This document shows positions 34,583-42,348 of a DNA stretch of 64,000 bases, in pieces. This DNA is from CAWINX01 sp963702055 (lineage in GTDB: Bacteria; Actinomycetota; Thermoleophilia; Solirubrobacterales; 70-9): the NCBI GenBank assembly GCA_963702055.1, contig OY969702.1, positions 248,001 through 312,000 of the forward strand, given 5' to 3'. The position numbers and the translations under genes are program-made. Every line of letters starts with the position of its first letter. Positions within the stretch are counted from its first letter, which is position 1. Under the pieces are notes generated by a model. That model had not been told where the DNA came from. It was given only the letters and a program-made list of their open reading frames with translations, and ran no database searches.

Positions 34583-35512
34583 GTCGCCCAGCGAGGCGAC
34601 GCGGACCGCCGGCGGGCGCTCGTCGAGGAAGAGGTGCTTGCCCATCTCCTTGGTCAGCGCCTCCATGTAGCGGTCGCCGAAGCGGACGCCGAGGCCGCCG
34701 CCGATCACCACCGCCTCCGGGTCGAGCAGGTTGACCGCCGAGGCGATCCCGGTGCCCAGCATCTCGATCGCGCGGTCGATCAGCTTCTCGGCGAGGTGGT
34801 CGCCGTGGTCGAGAGCGCGCGCCCAAATGCCGCTGGTCAGCCGGTCGCGGTCGTGTTTGCGCATCAGCTTGAAGAGGTCGGTCTTGTGACCCTCTTCGTG
34901 CAGGCGGCGCGCCTCCGCCTCCATTGCGGCGCGTCCCGCGTAGGCCTCCAGGCAACCCTTGCGCCCGCAGGGGCACTTGGCGCCGCCCCGCTTGACGACC
35001 GTGTGGCCGATCTCCCCGGCGGCGCCGCGTCCCAGCCAGGGCTTGCCGTCGAGCACCAGGCCGCCGCCGACGCCAGTTCCCCAAAAGACGCCGATCAGGC
35101 TGGAGAACTCGCGGCCGGCGCCGAGGTGGAACTCGGCCTCGGTCGCCACCTGGACGTCGTTGCCGACTCGGATCGGCGCGCCCAGCTCCTTCTTCAGCGT
35201 CTCGGCGAGCGCGAAGCCGCCGTTCCAGCCAGGCAAGTTGCGGGCGCCGGAGACAACGCCGGTCTTCTCGTTGACGTCGCCGGGCGAGCCGACGCCGACG
35301 CCCTCGAGATCCTTCGACTCGACCCCGGCCTCGCCGGCCGCCTCGCGCAGCGCAGCGGCCATCTCGTCGGCGACGTCCTGCGGCCCGCCGGAGGTCGGGG
35401 TTGGTCGCCGCGACTCGCCGAGCACCTTGCCCCTCGCGTCGACGATCGCGGTCTGGATCTTCGTCCCGCCGAGGTCGATCCCCCCGCGCGGCTTCGCCTT
35501 CCGTGGGGTCAC
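34541..35512 (-). CDS. ROK-family sugar kinase, probably glucokinase
   Basis: 323 aa. The ATP phosphate motif GGIDLGGTKIQTAI is N-terminal and the sugar-binding NDVQVATEAE and AAGEIGHT follow. The ROK zinc site is complete: the His of GHTVVKRGGAK and three Cys in CPCGRKGCLE. It most likely phosphorylates glucose for glycolysis, but other hexoses cannot be excluded. It has no helix-turn-helix, so it is a kinase, not a repressor. The GTG start overlaps the TGA of the 38-aa gene. The 3' end overlaps uvrA convergently. Confidence 0.9.
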   Translation of the reverse strand: MTPRKAKPRGGIDLGGTKIQTAIVDARGKVLGESRRPTPTSGGPQDVADEMAAALREAAGEAGVESKDLEGVGVGSPGDVNEKTGVVSGARNLPGWNGGFALAETLKKELGAPIRVGNDVQVATEAEFHLGAGREFSSLIGVFWGTGVGGGLVLDGKPWLGRGAAGEIGHTVVKRGGAKCPCGRKGCLEAYAGRAAMEAEARRLHEEGHKTDLFKLMRKHDRDRLTSGIWARALDHGDHLAEKLIDRAIEMLGTGIASAVNLLDPEAVVIGGGLGVRFGDRYMEALTKEMGKHLFLDERPPAVRVASLGDLGGAVGASLLFAR

Positions 35513-35625
35513 GGCTTCAGCCCGAAGCCGTCGCTTGCGTAGTAGGCCACCACGAAGACGATTCCACCAACGATCACGACCCAGTAATACCAGTAGCCGC
35601 CGCCGCGCCGCTTGTGGATCGCCAT
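35509..35625 (-). CDS. Small single-span membrane protein (38 aa)
   Basis: The frame reads MAIHKRRGGGYWYYWVVIVG, then a hydrophobic stretch GIVFVVAYYA and SDGFGLKP: a basic head, one aromatic-rich membrane segment and a short tail. No family recognised. The ATG is 4 bases after the stop of the upstream gene, and the TGA overlaps the GTG of the kinase (GTGA), so it is embedded in a three-gene operon. The tight coupling on both sides is the main evidence for a real gene. Confidence 0.6.
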   Translation of the reverse strand: MAIHKRRGGGYWYYWVVIVGGIVFVVAYYASDGFGLKP

Positions 35626-35629
35626 CGCG

Positions 35630-36121
35630 CTAGGCGCTCGCCGGCGCCGCCCCCTGGAGGACGCCGATCAGCTCCTGGCTGAGGGGATCGTCCTTTACTC
35701 CCACCCCGACCAGCGTTGCCTTCTCGCCTTCAGCGGGGGACTCGATCGTCAGCGCGGTCATCCCCGACTTGCGCTCTGTGCTGATCTTCAGCCCGGCGCG
35801 GTCCCAGACGGCGACCTCTTCCTTGATCTTGTAGTCGCGTCCCTTGAAGCCGAAGTTGAAGGCGTAGAGCTTGGTGGGTGTGACGGCGAGCATCACCCGT
35901 TCCGGCAGGCCACCGGCTTTCTTCTTATTGAACATCTTGATACCGGCATAGACGATGCCGCCGAGCTGGGCCTTCGAGGCGACCATGCCGGCCGAGGCGC
36001 CGCCGCGGCGGAAACCGGCCGCTGACACGACCTCCTCGCCGTTCACGTGGGGGGCGACCAGGTCCTTGTACTTCTGGCGCCACTCGACCACCTGCTCGGG
36101 GCTCATCTCAAACATTCCCAT
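35630..36121 (-). CDS. Conserved-looking cytosolic protein, possibly PH-like
   Basis: 163 aa without signal or membrane segments. PERVMLAVTPTKLYAFNFGF, KGRDYKIKEEVAVWDRAGLK and STERKSGMTALTIESPAEGE alternate in a beta pattern like bacterial PH-domain proteins; this is a guess from pattern only. No catalytic motif. The ATG has AAGGAGGG 9 bases upstream, a clear Shine-Dalgarno sequence. It heads the operon with the 38-aa protein and the ROK kinase. Confidence 0.65.
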   Translation of the reverse strand: MGMFEMSPEQVVEWRQKYKDLVAPHVNGEEVVSAAGFRRGGASAGMVASKAQLGGIVYAGIKMFNKKKAGGLPERVMLAVTPTKLYAFNFGFKGRDYKIKEEVAVWDRAGLKISTERKSGMTALTIESPAEGEKATLVGVGVKDDPLSQELIGVLQGAAPASA

Positions 36122-36188
36122 TGCGCGTTCCCTCCTTGGCCCGGTTGCGAGCCGACCCTACCCGTGGGCGCTCTGGAAAGCTAGGGCC

Positions 36189-36797
36189 GTGGCCACTCTG
36201 GCGAGTTGGAGGCTGTGGTGGGTGAAGCGGCGCTGGTACGAGCGCAATGGACGACGCCTGCGGCGCCTGCGGATCGATCGGCACGCGGCCGGCGGGCGCT
36301 TCTTCGTCCGCCATCCGGTCGAGGGCGAGCTGCTCGAGGCGCTCGACGAGGGCAGGTTGACGATTGGCGAGGGCACGCTGCTGGAGCCGGGCTGCTGGCT
36401 GACCCTCTCGCCCCGCGCCCGGATCGCGATCGGCGAAGGGTGCTTCCTCAACCGCAACACGATGCTCGCCGCCTACGAGTCGCTCGAGATCGGCGACCAC
36501 ACGATGTTCGCCAACGGCTGCTTCGTCGGCGACGCCGAGCACCGCTTCGACGACCCCGACACCCCGGTCACCTGGCAGGGCTTCACCAGCAAGGGCCCGG
36601 TCCGAATCGGCGCCAACTGCTGGTTCGGGGTCAACTGCGTCGTCACCAGCGGCGTCATGATCGGCGAGCGCTGCGTAATCGGCGCCAACTCGGTGGTCAC
36701 GCACGACCTGCCGCCCGGAGTTATCGCCGCGGGAGCCCCGGCGAAGGTGATCAGGAAGATCGAGTTCCGCTCCGTGGAACCCGATCTTCCCGGTTGA
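36189..36797 (+). CDS. Left-handed beta-helix (hexapeptide) acyltransferase
   Basis: 202 aa. Hexapeptide repeats run from TIGEGTLLEPGCWLTLSPRA to RIGANCWFGVNCVVTSGVMI and GERCVIGANSVVTHDLPPGV; DAEHRFDDPDTPVTWQGF and AAGAPAKVIRKI mark the maltose/galactoside O-acetyltransferase-like group. It probably acetylates a sugar, perhaps in cell-envelope polysaccharide. GTG 36189 is preferred (AAAGCT 6 bases upstream); the longer open frame overlaps the divergent gene. Confidence 0.85.
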   Translation: MATLASWRLWWVKRRWYERNGRRLRRLRIDRHAAGGRFFVRHPVEGELLEALDEGRLTIGEGTLLEPGCWLTLSPRARIAIGEGCFLNRNTMLAAYESLEIGDHTMFANGCFVGDAEHRFDDPDTPVTWQGFTSKGPVRIGANCWFGVNCVVTSGVMIGERCVIGANSVVTHDLPPGVIAAGAPAKVIRKIEFRSVEPDLPG

Positions 36798-36808
36798 TCA
36801 GTGGATGC

Positions 36809-37042
36809 TCAGGTGCCGCGAGGGTGCGGCATGTGGTCGCGTAGGTGCATGTTCTCCAGCACCCGCGGGACGTAGATCAGGCCGCAGACGCCGACCACCG
36901 TGTAGATGGCGTCGGTGAGCGTGCCGTTGCCGAAAACGTCGGAGATCACGTTGGTGTCGAAGAGGCCGACCATGCCCCAGTTCAGGCCTCCAAGTACGAG
37001 GGCCAGAAGGGCTACCGGCTCGAGTCGTTTAAGGGTCTCCAT
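36809..37042 (-). CDS. DUF378 small membrane protein
   Basis: 77 aa. LALVLGGLNWGMVGLFDTNV and TDAIYTVVGVCGLIYVPRVL are the two membrane segments and the conserved GGLNWGLVG-like motif of DUF378 (PF04070). Function unknown. ATG 37042 has AGGAGG about 7 bases upstream. The 85-base gap to panB (37043-37127) holds only its leader and promoter. Confidence 0.88.
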   Translation of the reverse strand: METLKRLEPVALLALVLGGLNWGMVGLFDTNVISDVFGNGTLTDAIYTVVGVCGLIYVPRVLENMHLRDHMPHPRGT

Positions 37043-37127
37043 CTCTCGCCTCCTGCAGAGATAATGCGGATAGTTACAACCTTTACTACCCTGAGCAGGA
37101 GGGGTGGTTACCCGGTAGAGGACACCC

Positions 37128-38030
37128 TCAGGGCAGCGGTTCCCAGTCCCAGGCCTTCTGCGAGGCGAGGCTCTCCTGGTCGAGGTAGCGCCTGAACTCC
37201 GCCAGCTCGGCGGGCTCGATTCCGTAGACGTGGTCGGCTTCGGGGAAGTGACGGGAGCGGACCTCCCCGGCGTACTCGCGCACCGCGTTGACCATGGTCT
37301 CGTGGACGTTGGCGTAGCGCTTGACGAATTTCGGCGCTTTCCCCGTGGTGATGCCGAGCAGGTCGTGGAAGACGAGCACCTGGCCCGCCGTGTCGCGTCC
37401 CGCGCCGATCCCGATCGTCGGGACCTCGAGCTTCTCGGCGACGGCCTCGGCGATCGCCGCCGGGATCGCCTCGAAGACGATCGCGAAGCAGCCGACCGAT
37501 TGCAGGGCGAGAGCGTCCTCGCAGAGCTGGATCGCGCCCTGGACCGTCTTGCCCTGGGTCTTGTAGCCCCCGAGCGCGGTCGCGGTCTGTGGGGTCAGGC
37601 CAACGTGTCCCATCACCGGGATGCCGGAGCGCACGATTGCCCGCGCCCGCTCGACCGAGGTGCCGCCGGCCTCGAGCTTGACCACCTGGCAGCCGGTCTC
37701 CTTGACCAGGCGCTGGGCATTGTGGACGGCCAGCTCGTTGCTCGCCTCGTAGCTGCCCATCGGCATGTCGCCGACCATCAGCGGGGTGCGCAGGCCGCGA
37801 CGCACCGCTTTGCCGAGCATGATCATCTCCTCCATCGAGACCGGCTCGGTGCCCGGGTAGCCGAGCACGACCATCGCCGCGGTGTCGCCGACCAGGACGA
37901 CGTCGACGCCGGCCTCCTCGGCGACCCGGGCCGAGGGGTAGTCGTAGGCGGTGACCATCACGATCGGCTCGCCCGCCTCCTTCATCTCGGCGAGACGCGG
38001 CAGCGTCACCGGCGCGCGCTCGGCTCTCAT
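37128..38030 (-). CDS. panB: 3-methyl-2-oxobutanoate hydroxymethyltransferase
   Basis: 300 aa TIM barrel making ketopantoate, the first committed step to pantothenate and CoA. VTAYDYPSARVAEEAGVDVV, LVGDT, MPMGSYEAS, KLEAGG and GHVGLTPQ are canonical; the C-terminus is slightly longer than in E. coli. The ATG overlaps the panD stop by four bases. Together with panD, panC and the DUF2520 gene it forms a pantothenate cluster on the minus strand. Confidence 0.96.
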   Translation of the reverse strand: MRAERAPVTLPRLAEMKEAGEPIVMVTAYDYPSARVAEEAGVDVVLVGDTAAMVVLGYPGTEPVSMEEMIMLGKAVRRGLRTPLMVGDMPMGSYEASNELAVHNAQRLVKETGCQVVKLEAGGTSVERARAIVRSGIPVMGHVGLTPQTATALGGYKTQGKTVQGAIQLCEDALALQSVGCFAIVFEAIPAAIAEAVAEKLEVPTIGIGAGRDTAGQVLVFHDLLGITTGKAPKFVKRYANVHETMVNAVREYAGEVRSRHFPEADHVYGIEPAELAEFRRYLDQESLASQKAWDWEPLP

Positions 38031-38407
38031 GAGAGCAGCACCTCAGGGCGGCTGTCGACGGCGACGGTCGCGTTGTCGTCGTCGACGTGGACGACGACCG
38101 GCGAGTAGGCCTCGAGGTCGCTCTCGTCGTAGGCGCCGAAGGAGGCGACGATGATCTTGTGGCCGGGCCGGGTCAGGTGGGCGGCGGCGCCGTTGACCTG
38201 CATCGTCCCGGAGCCCGCCTCGCCGTCGATCACGTAGGTGACGAAGCGCGCCCCGTTGTCGATGTCCCAGACGTGGACCTGCTCGTTGGTGATCAGGTCG
38301 GCGTCGGCCATCAGCTCGGTGTCGATGGTGATGCTGCCGATGTAGTCGACATCGCAGTCGGTCACCGTCGCTCGGTGGATCTTGGACTTCAACATCTGCC
38401 GCTGCAT
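38027..38407 (-). CDS. panD: Aspartate 1-decarboxylase proenzyme
   Basis: 126 aa. The self-cleavage site G24-S25 is in DYIGSITID, which creates the pyruvoyl cofactor for making beta-alanine from aspartate. KSKIHRATVT, NGAAAH and HKIIVASFG are conserved. ATG 38407 has GGAGG a few bases upstream. The 28-base gap to panC shows no separate promoter, so panC-panD-panB are likely one transcript. Confidence 0.96.
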   Translation of the reverse strand: MQRQMLKSKIHRATVTDCDVDYIGSITIDTELMADADLITNEQVHVWDIDNGARFVTYVIDGEAGSGTMQVNGAAAHLTRPGHKIIVASFGAYDESDLEAYSPVVVHVDDDNATVAVDSRPEVLLS

Positions 38408-38435
38408 TGGGCCTCCGTGTGGATGGGTTCGGTTT

Positions 38436-39284
38436 TCAAGGTTCGATCAGGACGTTGTCGATCAGGCGCGCATCGCCCACCCGGGCGGCGACGGCGACGA
38501 TCACGGGACGGCCGTTCAGCGCCGCCACCGGCTCCAGCCCTTCGGCGTCGCGCGCCTCCAGGTATTCGGGCTCTATTCCGGCCTCGGCGAGCTCGGCGCG
38601 GGCCGCTTCGATCCCGGCGGCCAGCGATTCCTCTCGAGCCCCGGTCTCGGCCGCCCGCAGCGCCCGTGAGAGCGCGACGGCCCGCGCGCGGTCCTCGTCG
38701 CCGAGGTAGGCGTTGCGCGAGCTCATCGCCAGGCCGTCGGGCTCGCGCACGGTCGGCATCGCCCGGACGCGCACGGGGAAGTCGAGGTCGCGGGCCATGC
38801 GCTTGATCACCGCGACCTGCTGCGCGTCCTTCTGGCCGAAGTAGGCGACGTCGGGCTGGACGGAGTTAAAGAGCTTGGCGACAACCGTGGTGACGCCGCG
38901 GAAGTGCTCCGGCCCGCGCCGCGCCGGGTCGCCGCAGAGGACCTCGGTCAGGCCCGCGACCTCGACGTGGGTGGAGAAACCGTCCGGGTAGACCTCTTCG
39001 ATCGGGGGAACATAGAGGAGGTCGACGCCCACCTCCTCGGCAAGCCCGGCGTCGCGCGCCTCGTCGCGCGGATAGCGGTCGAGATCCTCGCCGGGGCCGA
39101 ACTGAGTCGGGTTGACGAAGAGGCTCATTACGACGAAGTCGCACTCGGCCCGCGCGGCCCGCAACAGCGAGACGTGCCCGTCGTGCAGGAAGCCCATCGT
39201 CGGGACGAGCCCGATCGTGGCGTGGTCGCCTCGCGGCGCCTCGAGCGCCGCGCGCAGCTCGGCCTTGGAGCGGATGACCCTCAC
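38436..39284 (-). CDS. panC: Pantothenate synthetase
   Basis: 282 aa, joins pantoate and beta-alanine with ATP. VPTMGFLHDGHVSLLRAARA holds the HDGH motif (HIGH class), followed by SLFVNPTQFGPGEDLDRYPR, FGQKDAQQ and the KMSKS-like SSRNAYL. The GTG start overlaps the stop of the DUF2520 gene (GTGA). Confidence 0.96.
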   Translation of the reverse strand: MRVIRSKAELRAALEAPRGDHATIGLVPTMGFLHDGHVSLLRAARAECDFVVMSLFVNPTQFGPGEDLDRYPRDEARDAGLAEEVGVDLLYVPPIEEVYPDGFSTHVEVAGLTEVLCGDPARRGPEHFRGVTTVVAKLFNSVQPDVAYFGQKDAQQVAVIKRMARDLDFPVRVRAMPTVREPDGLAMSSRNAYLGDEDRARAVALSRALRAAETGAREESLAAGIEAARAELAEAGIEPEYLEARDAEGLEPVAALNGRPVIVAVAARVGDARLIDNVLIEP

Positions 39285-40072
39285 GCCGAAGCCCCCTGGC
39301 GCGCCAGCTCCCGCGTCCGCTCGGCGAGCGCCTCATACAGCTCGACCAGCTCGGGGCTCGTCTCGCGCAGGGCCTCGAGATGGCGGCGCACCGTTTCCTC
39401 GTCGCCGCGCGCGATCGGCCCGGTCAGCGCCTCGCTGCCGCTCTCGGCCCAGTTGGCGGCGGTCCGCAGGACCAGCGGGGCGAGCAGCTCGCGACCGTCC
39501 TCGATCCCGGCGCGCTCCAGCAGCTCGGCCGCGGACTCCTCCAGGGCGACCAGGAAGTTGGAGGCGATCGAGGCCGCCGCGTGGTAGGCGGCGCGGCTCT
39601 CCTCGGGGACCTCGAAGGGCTTCATGCCGAGGCCGAGCGCGAGCGTCCTCGCCGCCTCGGTCGCGCGCGGCGAGGCGCCGGCGATCGCGCATGGCGCGCC
39701 GGCCAGGGAGGCCTCGCCGTCGGGGACGGTTTGCAGTGGGTGCAGGGAGAAGGCCTCGGCGCCGCGCGCCGTCGCCGCCTTAAGGGCGTCGAGCCCCGTG
39801 GCGCCGCTGGTGTGGCCGACGAAGCGAAGCGGCGGAACGGCCTCCGCGATCGACTCGCAGGCTTCGGGGATGGCGGCGTCGGGGACGCACAGCAGCGCGA
39901 CCTCCGAGCCTCGGCAGGCCTCCAGCGCGTCGTCGCGCCCGGCGAGAACGACATTGAGGCCGGCGTCCTTTGCGGCACGCGAAATTGACGCGCCAAGTCG
40001 TCCATTTCCGACGACTGCGAGCGCGCCTGGCGCTTCCGGGTGTGAGGTCCATGCCCTTGGGGTCACGGCCAC
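39281..40072 (-). CDS. Rossmann-like plus DUF2520 protein, candidate ketopantoate reductase
   Basis: 263 aa. An N-terminal Rossmann fold (VVGNGRLGASISRAAKDAGL) binds NAD(P); LHPLQTVPDG and YHAAASIASNFLVALEESAA belong to DUF2520. It is translationally coupled to panC, and no panE is present in the cluster, so it may supply the missing ketopantoate reductase. Similar panC-adjacent DUF2520 genes exist in other Actinobacteria. The role is inference. Minus-strand TATAAT lies 5 bases before the GTG. Confidence 0.82.
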   Translation of the reverse strand: MAVTPRAWTSHPEAPGALAVVGNGRLGASISRAAKDAGLNVVLAGRDDALEACRGSEVALLCVPDAAIPEACESIAEAVPPLRFVGHTSGATGLDALKAATARGAEAFSLHPLQTVPDGEASLAGAPCAIAGASPRATEAARTLALGLGMKPFEVPEESRAAYHAAASIASNFLVALEESAAELLERAGIEDGRELLAPLVLRTAANWAESGSEALTGPIARGDEETVRRHLEALRETSPELVELYEALAERTRELARQGASA

Positions 40073-40077
40073 CAGCG

Positions 40078-40085
40078 ATTATAAA
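40078..40085. promoter_or_regulatory. Overlapping divergent -10 elements for fmdB and the pantothenate operon
   Basis: Minus-strand TATAAT (40083-40078) is 5 bases before GTG 40072; plus-strand TATAAA (40080-40085) is 8 bases before ATG 40094. The hexamers overlap by four bases inside a 21-base gap. Confidence 0.6.
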
Positions 40086-40093
40086 GCCAGTCG

Positions 40094-40381
40094 ATGCCGA
40101 TATACGAGTTCGATTGCGAAGACTGCGGGAGCCGGTTCGAGGAGCTGGTCGCCGAGGACGCGCCGGGCCCTCCGTGTCCAGCATGCGGATCGGCTCGGAC
40201 CCGGCGCCGGATCTCGGCGATCTCCCCGCCCGCCCGCCAGCCGCGCGGGGCGGCCGTCCAGTCGGATCTCTCGATGCGCCGCGAGCGTGAGGCGGCCCGG
40301 GGGGAGCGGCTGGCGGAGACGAAGCGCAAGCGGGCGGCGGGGGAGATTCCGCCCCCTCGGAAGGGTGGGAAGGCCAAATGA
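40094..40381 (+). CDS. FmdB-family zinc-ribbon protein
   Basis: 95 aa. MPIYEFDCEDCGSRFEELV with CEDC and then CPACGSARTRRR form the two-knuckle zinc ribbon of the FmdB regulatory family. The C-terminus is charged and Arg/Lys-rich. It is often linked to nucleic-acid binding; the precise role is unknown. TATAAA 8 bases upstream supports the start. Its stop overlaps the next ATG (ATGA). Confidence 0.88.
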   Translation: MPIYEFDCEDCGSRFEELVAEDAPGPPCPACGSARTRRRISAISPPARQPRGAAVQSDLSMRREREAARGERLAETKRKRAAGEIPPPRKGGKAK

Positions 40382-41058
40382 GCGAAACGCCCGAGGAGCG
40401 CCGCGCCGAGCTGGTCGAGCTGTTCAAGCAGGTCTCCGCCTGCACCAGGTGCCCCCTGCACGAGACCCGCAACAAGGCCGTCTTCGGGGCCGGCGACGCC
40501 GACGCCGACCTGATGTTCGTCGGCGAGGCGCCCGGGGCGGAGGAGGACCGCCAGGGCCTGCCCTTCGTCGGCCGCGCCGGCCAACTCCTCAACGAGCTGT
40601 TGGGGGGGATCGGAATGTCGCGCGAGGAGGTGTTCATCGCCAACGTGTTGAAGTCGCGCCCGCCCGGCAACCGCGACCCCCAGCCGCTGGAGATCGAGGC
40701 CTGCCGTCCCTACCTCTTCGAGCAGGTGCGGCTGATCGAGCCGCGGGTCGTCTGCACCCTCGGCAACTTCGCCACCAAGCTGCTCAGCGGCAGCCCGGCC
40801 GGGATCACCAAGGTGAGGGGGGCGCCGCAGGTGCATGACCTGGGAGGGAGGACCGTCTTCCTGTTCCCGCTGTTTCATCCGGCCGCCGCCCTGCGCACCC
40901 CCGCGGTGAAGGAGACGCTGCGGGGAGACTTCGAGCGCCTGCCCGAGCTGCTCGCCGCCCCGCTTCCCGGTCAGGTCGAGCCGGTCGAGGAGCTCGAAGA
41001 GCCGGCTCCGACCGCGGCCCCGCCGCCTCCCGCCGATCAGCTCGACTTCTTCGGCTGA
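40378..41058 (+). CDS. Uracil-DNA glycosylase, family 4
   Basis: 226 aa. The iron-sulfur cysteines (CTRC plus later Cys), the active-site GEAPGAEEDRQGLPFVGRAG and the DNA-binding HPAAALR are the family 4 signatures. It removes uracil from DNA. The tail of about 30 residues after ELLAAPLP is Glu/Pro-rich and variable. Coupled to fmdB by overlap; tsaE follows after 4 bases. Confidence 0.93.
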   Translation: MSETPEERRAELVELFKQVSACTRCPLHETRNKAVFGAGDADADLMFVGEAPGAEEDRQGLPFVGRAGQLLNELLGGIGMSREEVFIANVLKSRPPGNRDPQPLEIEACRPYLFEQVRLIEPRVVCTLGNFATKLLSGSPAGITKVRGAPQVHDLGGRTVFLFPLFHPAAALRTPAVKETLRGDFERLPELLAAPLPGQVEPVEELEEPAPTAAPPPPADQLDFFG

Positions 41059-41062
41059 TCGG

Positions 41063-41506
41063 GTGGAGAGCTTCGAGAGCCGCTCCGCGGCGGACACCGA
41101 GGGCTTGGGAGCGCGGATCGCCGCGCGGCTGCGACCCGGGGACGTCGTCGTCGCCCGCGGCGAGGTCGGGGCCGGAAAGACGACCTTCGTGCGCGGCGCC
41201 TGCCGGGCGCTGGGGATCGAGGAGCCCGTGACCTCGCCCACCTTCACGATCGGCAGGCGCTACACACGGGGGCGCCTACCCGTGTCCCACATCGACCTCT
41301 ACCGGCTTGAGAGCCTCGAGGGCGAGGACCCGGCGCTGCTCGACGACTACCTCGATCCCGCCGGCGTCACCTTCGTCGAGTGGCCCGCGGCGGCGGAATC
41401 GCGCCTCCCTCGCAAGGCGCTGGAGGTGCGACTTCGCCACGCGGGCGGCGATCGCCGGGCAATCGAGATCGAGTGGGCGGACGCTCCTAGTAGCCCGAGT
41501 TGTTGA
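41063..41506 (+). CDS. tsaE: tRNA threonylcarbamoyladenosine synthesis ATPase TsaE
   Basis: 147 aa. Walker A GEVGAGKTT, then SPTFTIGRRYTRGRLPVSHI, DLYRLES and VTFVEWP are the TsaE pattern. TsaE works with TsaB and TsaD to make t6A37 in ANN-decoding tRNAs. The other two subunits are encoded 0.8-3 kb downstream, separated by two exported-protein genes. The last 20 bases overlap the convergent lipoprotein gene. Confidence 0.94.
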   Translation: MESFESRSAADTEGLGARIAARLRPGDVVVARGEVGAGKTTFVRGACRALGIEEPVTSPTFTIGRRYTRGRLPVSHIDLYRLESLEGEDPALLDDYLDPAGVTFVEWPAAAESRLPRKALEVRLRHAGGDRRAIEIEWADAPSSPSC

Positions 41507-41804
41507 CCTGGTCCTGGGCCTGCTTGGCGGCCTGGTTGACCTTGTTCTGAGCCTGGTTCAGTTTCTGGTTGGCCTGGTTGACCTTCTGCTGGGCCTTGGC
41601 CGGGATGTCGGCCTGGTTGAGCTGCTTCTGCGCCTTGTCGATCGCCTTGTTGGCCTGCGTCTGGGCCTGCTTGATGACGCTGTTGGCCTGGTTGGTGATG
41701 CTGTCACTGCTGCCGCTACTGCCGCAGCCGGCCCAGACGGCACCGCCTGCGACGATCGCCAGCACGGTCAGGGCGGGAGCCGCGCGATGCTCGAGTCCTC
41801 TCAC
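41487..41804 (-). CDS. Coiled-coil lipoprotein rich in Gln, Asn, Ala and Lys
   Basis: 105 aa. A hydrophobic N-terminus ending WAGC suggests a lipoprotein (the -3 residue is an unusual Trp). The rest is almost wholly NQAQNKVNQAAKQAQDQ-like, built from A/Q/N/K with hydrophobics every three to four residues (about 45-102), i.e. a long amphipathic helix. Function unknown; a cell-envelope spacer or a structural helix is possible. GTG 41804 has AAAGGAGAG 4 bases upstream, which decides the start. A much longer open frame upstream is an artefact. Confidence 0.7.
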   Translation of the reverse strand: MRGLEHRAAPALTVLAIVAGGAVWAGCGSSGSSDSITNQANSVIKQAQTQANKAIDKAQKQLNQADIPAKAQQKVNQANQKLNQAQNKVNQAAKQAQDQVNNSGY

Positions 41805-41951
41805 TGGTCTCTCCTTTACGAGGGGTCGGGGGTCACCATACCCGTGCCCCTGGCCGCATCCAATTCGCCTTGCGCGTGTTCCGGGAGGACGCGGCCCTGC
41901 GATGTAGCATCGCTGGGCCAACTCGACCCGGATCGGAAGGAGACGCCCCAG

Positions 41952-42332
41952 ATGAAGGGCCTGAAGACGCTGATGGCGACGTTGTTGGGGACGGCGCTGC
42001 TGGTGGCTGCGGTCCCGGCCTCGGCGAAGAAACCGCCCGCCTATGTGCACTACGTGGCCTGCGGCCTCTCCCAGAAGGCGAAGCCGGCGCACAAATGCTC
42101 GAAGCGGCGCAAGAAGGGCGCTTTCTTCAAAAGCAACGTCGGCGACGTCTACTACATGGTGTGCGTGAAGTTCCCGACCACAAAGAAGCCTGTCTGCAAA
42201 GGTGAGCAGCAGGCGATCCAGGGCACGTTGTACGTGAACACGATCAAGTCCAACATCCCGGGCAAACACAAAGTGTCCTGGTTCGTCGGGGGAAAGCGCG
42301 TCGGCCTCTTCTTCTTCACCATCCCCCGCTAG
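41952..42332 (+). CDS. Secreted small basic cysteine-containing protein
   Basis: 126 aa. The signal peptide ends at VPASA|KK. The mature part is basic and has four cysteines (YVACGLS, HKCSKR, MVCVKF, PVCKGE) that could form two disulfides, plus beta-rich HKVSWFVGGKRVGLFFFTI. No family recognised. ATG 41952 has GGAAGGAGA about 8 bases upstream. It is divergent from the lipoprotein gene; the 147-base gap contains a small inverted repeat GCGATG-TAG-CATCGC (41899-41913). Confidence 0.7.
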   Translation: MKGLKTLMATLLGTALLVAAVPASAKKPPAYVHYVACGLSQKAKPAHKCSKRRKKGAFFKSNVGDVYYMVCVKFPTTKKPVCKGEQQAIQGTLYVNTIKSNIPGKHKVSWFVGGKRVGLFFFTIPR

Positions 42333-42348
42333 CGGCGCTCCCGAGCCG

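Noticed and set aside
41899..41913. GCGATG-TAG-CATCGC as an operator or terminator
   Set aside because: A single short palindrome with a 3-base loop, no second copy and no clear relation to a promoter; too weak to call.
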